A stretch of DNA of 7,282 nucleotides from Spirochaetota bacterium (lineage in GTDB: Bacteria > Spirochaetota > UBA4802 > UBA5550). This document shows, piece by piece, positions 6,743-7,282 of the stretch. The translations under genes and the position numbers were made by a program. The notes under the pieces are model-generated. The model searched no databases. It worked only from the letters and a program-made list of their open reading frames with translations, and had not been told where the DNA came from. How positions within the stretch are numbered: the first letter of the stretch is position 1; every line of letters begins with the position of its first letter. The stretch is from contig JAKJGD010000094.1 of assembly GCA_022704585.1 (NCBI GenBank), positions 1-7,282 on the forward strand, read 5' to 3'.

Positions 6743-6763
6743 CCGGTTTACCGAACCGGTTTA
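6743..6763. repeat. CCGGTTTA direct repeat with overlapping hairpin
   Basis: CCGGTTTA occurs at 6743-6750 and again at 6756-6763, a period of 13 bases. The same bases form an inverted repeat, CCGGTT (6743-6748) and AACCGG (6754-6759) with a 5-nt loop, and the 8-bp palindrome AACCGGTT at 6754-6761. A related ACCGGT is at 6716-6721. This could be a multi-site operator; no function is shown. Confidence 0.4.
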
Positions 6764-6969
6764 TGATGGAACATCCCATTTCCTACAGATTCTGAAGGGG
6801 CCGGCATTAATTCCTGGCTGCTTTTCTTAAGAATAACGTGTACAGCAAGCGTTAAATTCCGATTTGCAGCAGATTTGACGCTAAAAAAACAGGCAACTTT
6901 TGTCAATGAAGAAAATTCGTGTTTCAGGGTGAATATTATACAATATTGCAGAGATAAACGCCTTTTCCC

Positions 6970-6991
6970 GGTATTGTGCAAGGTATTGTGC
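6970..6991. repeat. 12-bp-period tandem repeat GGTATTGTGC
   Basis: GGTATTGTGC at 6970-6979 is repeated exactly at 6982-6991, separated by AA, so the unit is 12 bp. Two copies only. The spacing is near one helical turn plus, so both copies would lie on similar DNA faces. No known function. Confidence 0.45.
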
Positions 6992-7015
6992 GATAAAAAT
7001 GGCCCTCACTGGATA

Positions 7016-7072
7016 GCCGATAGGCATGCGAACGTTTGCGGATCTATCGGCGCCGGGTTATGATGACCCGGT
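7016..7072. repeat. Two adjacent hairpins
   Basis: The first stem is GCCGATAG (7016-7023) with CTATCGGC (7044-7051), perfect over 8 bp, with a smaller nested stem in its loop (7028-7031 with 7036-7039). The second is CCGGGT (7053-7058) with ACCCGG (7066-7071), extendable inwards by a G-U and an A-T pair around a TGA loop. They are one base apart. No T run follows, so they are not a classical terminator. They could be part of a structured 5' leader or a DNA site. Confidence 0.4.
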
Positions 7073-7180
7073 TCAGCCGGTCGAGTCTGACACGCAGAAG
7101 GAGATCCGGTCGGGCAGGAGGCCGCGAATCCCTGAAAACGATTCGAATTTTTCCAGGCCGGGAATACCACCAAATTCTGG

Positions 7181-7209
7181 TTTACGCCCGCTCCGGATCA
7201 TGCTAGCAT
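7181..7209 (+). promoter_or_regulatory. Candidate promoter for the rightward gene
   Basis: TTTACG (7181-7186) and TAGCAT (7204-7209) are separated by 17 nt. Each matches 4 of 6 consensus bases, and TGC directly before the -10 gives the extended -10 TGn. Transcription would start near 7216, leaving a leader of about 60 nt before the ATG at 7277. A second pair, TTTCCA (7231-7236) and TATACT (7254-7259), also has 17-nt spacing, but its start near 7266 would cut into the ribosome binding site, so I rank it lower. Confidence 0.4.
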
Positions 7210-7211
7210 GA
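7198..7211. promoter_or_regulatory. 14-bp perfect palindrome over the -10 region, candidate operator
   Basis: TCATGCTAGCATGA reads the same on both strands without a gap. It covers the candidate -10 hexamer (7204-7209) of the rightward promoter, a typical place for a dimeric repressor. The regulator is unknown. Confidence 0.45.
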
Positions 7212-7276
7212 CGCCGATAAAATGCGACGGTTTCCAACGGTACATGATTAACATATACTCGTACAGGAGATTGAGC

Positions 7277-7282
7277 ATGACT
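7277..7282 (+). CDS. Start of a rightward gene, cut by the window edge
   Basis: ATGACT (Met-Thr) begins at 7277 and is preceded by AGGAGA (7265-7270) at a 6-nt spacing, a near-ideal ribosome binding site, with promoter-like sequence further upstream. Only two codons are visible, so the product cannot be named. The gene is divergent from the hdr-flx operon and shares its intergenic region; it could be a regulator or an unrelated gene. Confidence 0.45.

Larger units (their letters stand above)
6665..7276. other. Divergent intergenic control region, 612 nt
   Basis: No convincing gene lies here. The few short open frames have unlikely starts and no recognisable protein features. The part nearest hdrC (about 6680-7000) is visibly AT-richer than the operon; the part from about 7016 to 7200 is GC-richer and rich in hairpins. 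It holds several inverted and direct repeats listed separately. For leftward transcription of hdrC I see a perfect TATAAT at 6935-6940 (minus) without a matching -35, and a perfect TTGACA at 6901-6906 (minus) followed after 17 nt only by the poor TAGCGT (6878-6883). Neither is a good sigma-70 promoter, so an activator or another sigma factor is possible. I found no tRNA and no riboswitch class I recognise. Confidence 0.6.

Noticed and set aside
6748..6981. A 77-codon minus-strand open frame in the intergenic region
   Set aside because: It starts with TTG at 6979-6981 with no convincing ribosome binding site and shows no protein-family features; it also overlaps the repeat-rich control region.
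7076..7165. A cobalamin or TPP riboswitch in the plus-strand leader
   Set aside because: Some G/C-rich words are suggestive, but the conserved core boxes of these families are not present.
7026..7211. A 61-codon plus-strand open frame before the divergent gene
   Set aside because: It runs through the hairpins and the palindrome, has no ribosome binding site I can support, and its composition looks non-coding.
1..7282. CRISPR array, insertion sequence, tRNA or phage features
   Set aside because: No regularly spaced repeats, transposase, terminal repeats, tRNA-like folds or phage genes were seen on either strand.

Overview
The window holds one complete seven-gene operon on the minus strand, read from right to left: hdrC, hdrB, hdrA, flxD (mvhD-like), flxC, flxB, flxA. 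It encodes a soluble NADH dehydrogenase/heterodisulfide reductase of the Flx-Hdr type. This is a flavin-based electron-bifurcating complex otherwise described from strictly anaerobic bacteria such as sulfate reducers and syntrophs. Nearly every base from 50 to 6664 is coding. Genes overlap or sit within about 10 nt of each other, so they are probably co-transcribed and translationally coupled.

Organism: a strict anaerobe with a GC-rich genome. High GC is visible in the coding part, and the upstream intergenic part is clearly AT-richer. The gene set and order fit Desulfobacterota-type or syntrophic anaerobes and also some other anaerobic phyla. The sequence alone does not let me pick a taxon, and there is no dsr, hydrogenase, formate dehydrogenase or alcohol dehydrogenase gene in the window to narrow the metabolism.

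Layout: 22-51 is a strong hairpin at the operon's 3' end. 50-889 is flxA (FAD/NAD(H) and 2Fe-2S). 889-1902 is flxB (two ferredoxin-type motifs, sulfhydrogenase-beta-like). 1909-2697 is flxC (two ferredoxin-type motifs). 2687-3142 is flxD/mvhD (2Fe-2S connector). 3153-5144 is hdrA (bifurcating FAD, several 4Fe-4S). 5145-6086 is hdrB (two CCG domains, the disulfide-reducing site). 6083-6664 is hdrC (two 4Fe-4S). 6665-7276 is a 612-nt divergent intergenic region with several inverted and direct repeats. At 7277 a rightward gene probably begins and runs out of the window.

How the genes work together (known for the family, inferred here): FlxA takes a hydride from NADH onto FAD. Electrons pass through the Fe-S clusters of FlxA, FlxB and FlxC to FlxD and on to the HdrA flavin, where they are bifurcated. 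One branch goes through HdrC to the noncubane clusters of HdrB, which reduce a disulfide. The other goes to low-potential ferredoxin. The complex could also run in reverse (confurcation). The disulfide substrate is not identified here; DsrC is the candidate proposed in sulfate reducers. The operon is a good example of a known system rather than a new one. The less explained material is in the intergenic control region and in a few protein details (HdrB tail, extra cysteine clusters in FlxB/FlxC, irregular ferredoxin motif in HdrA).
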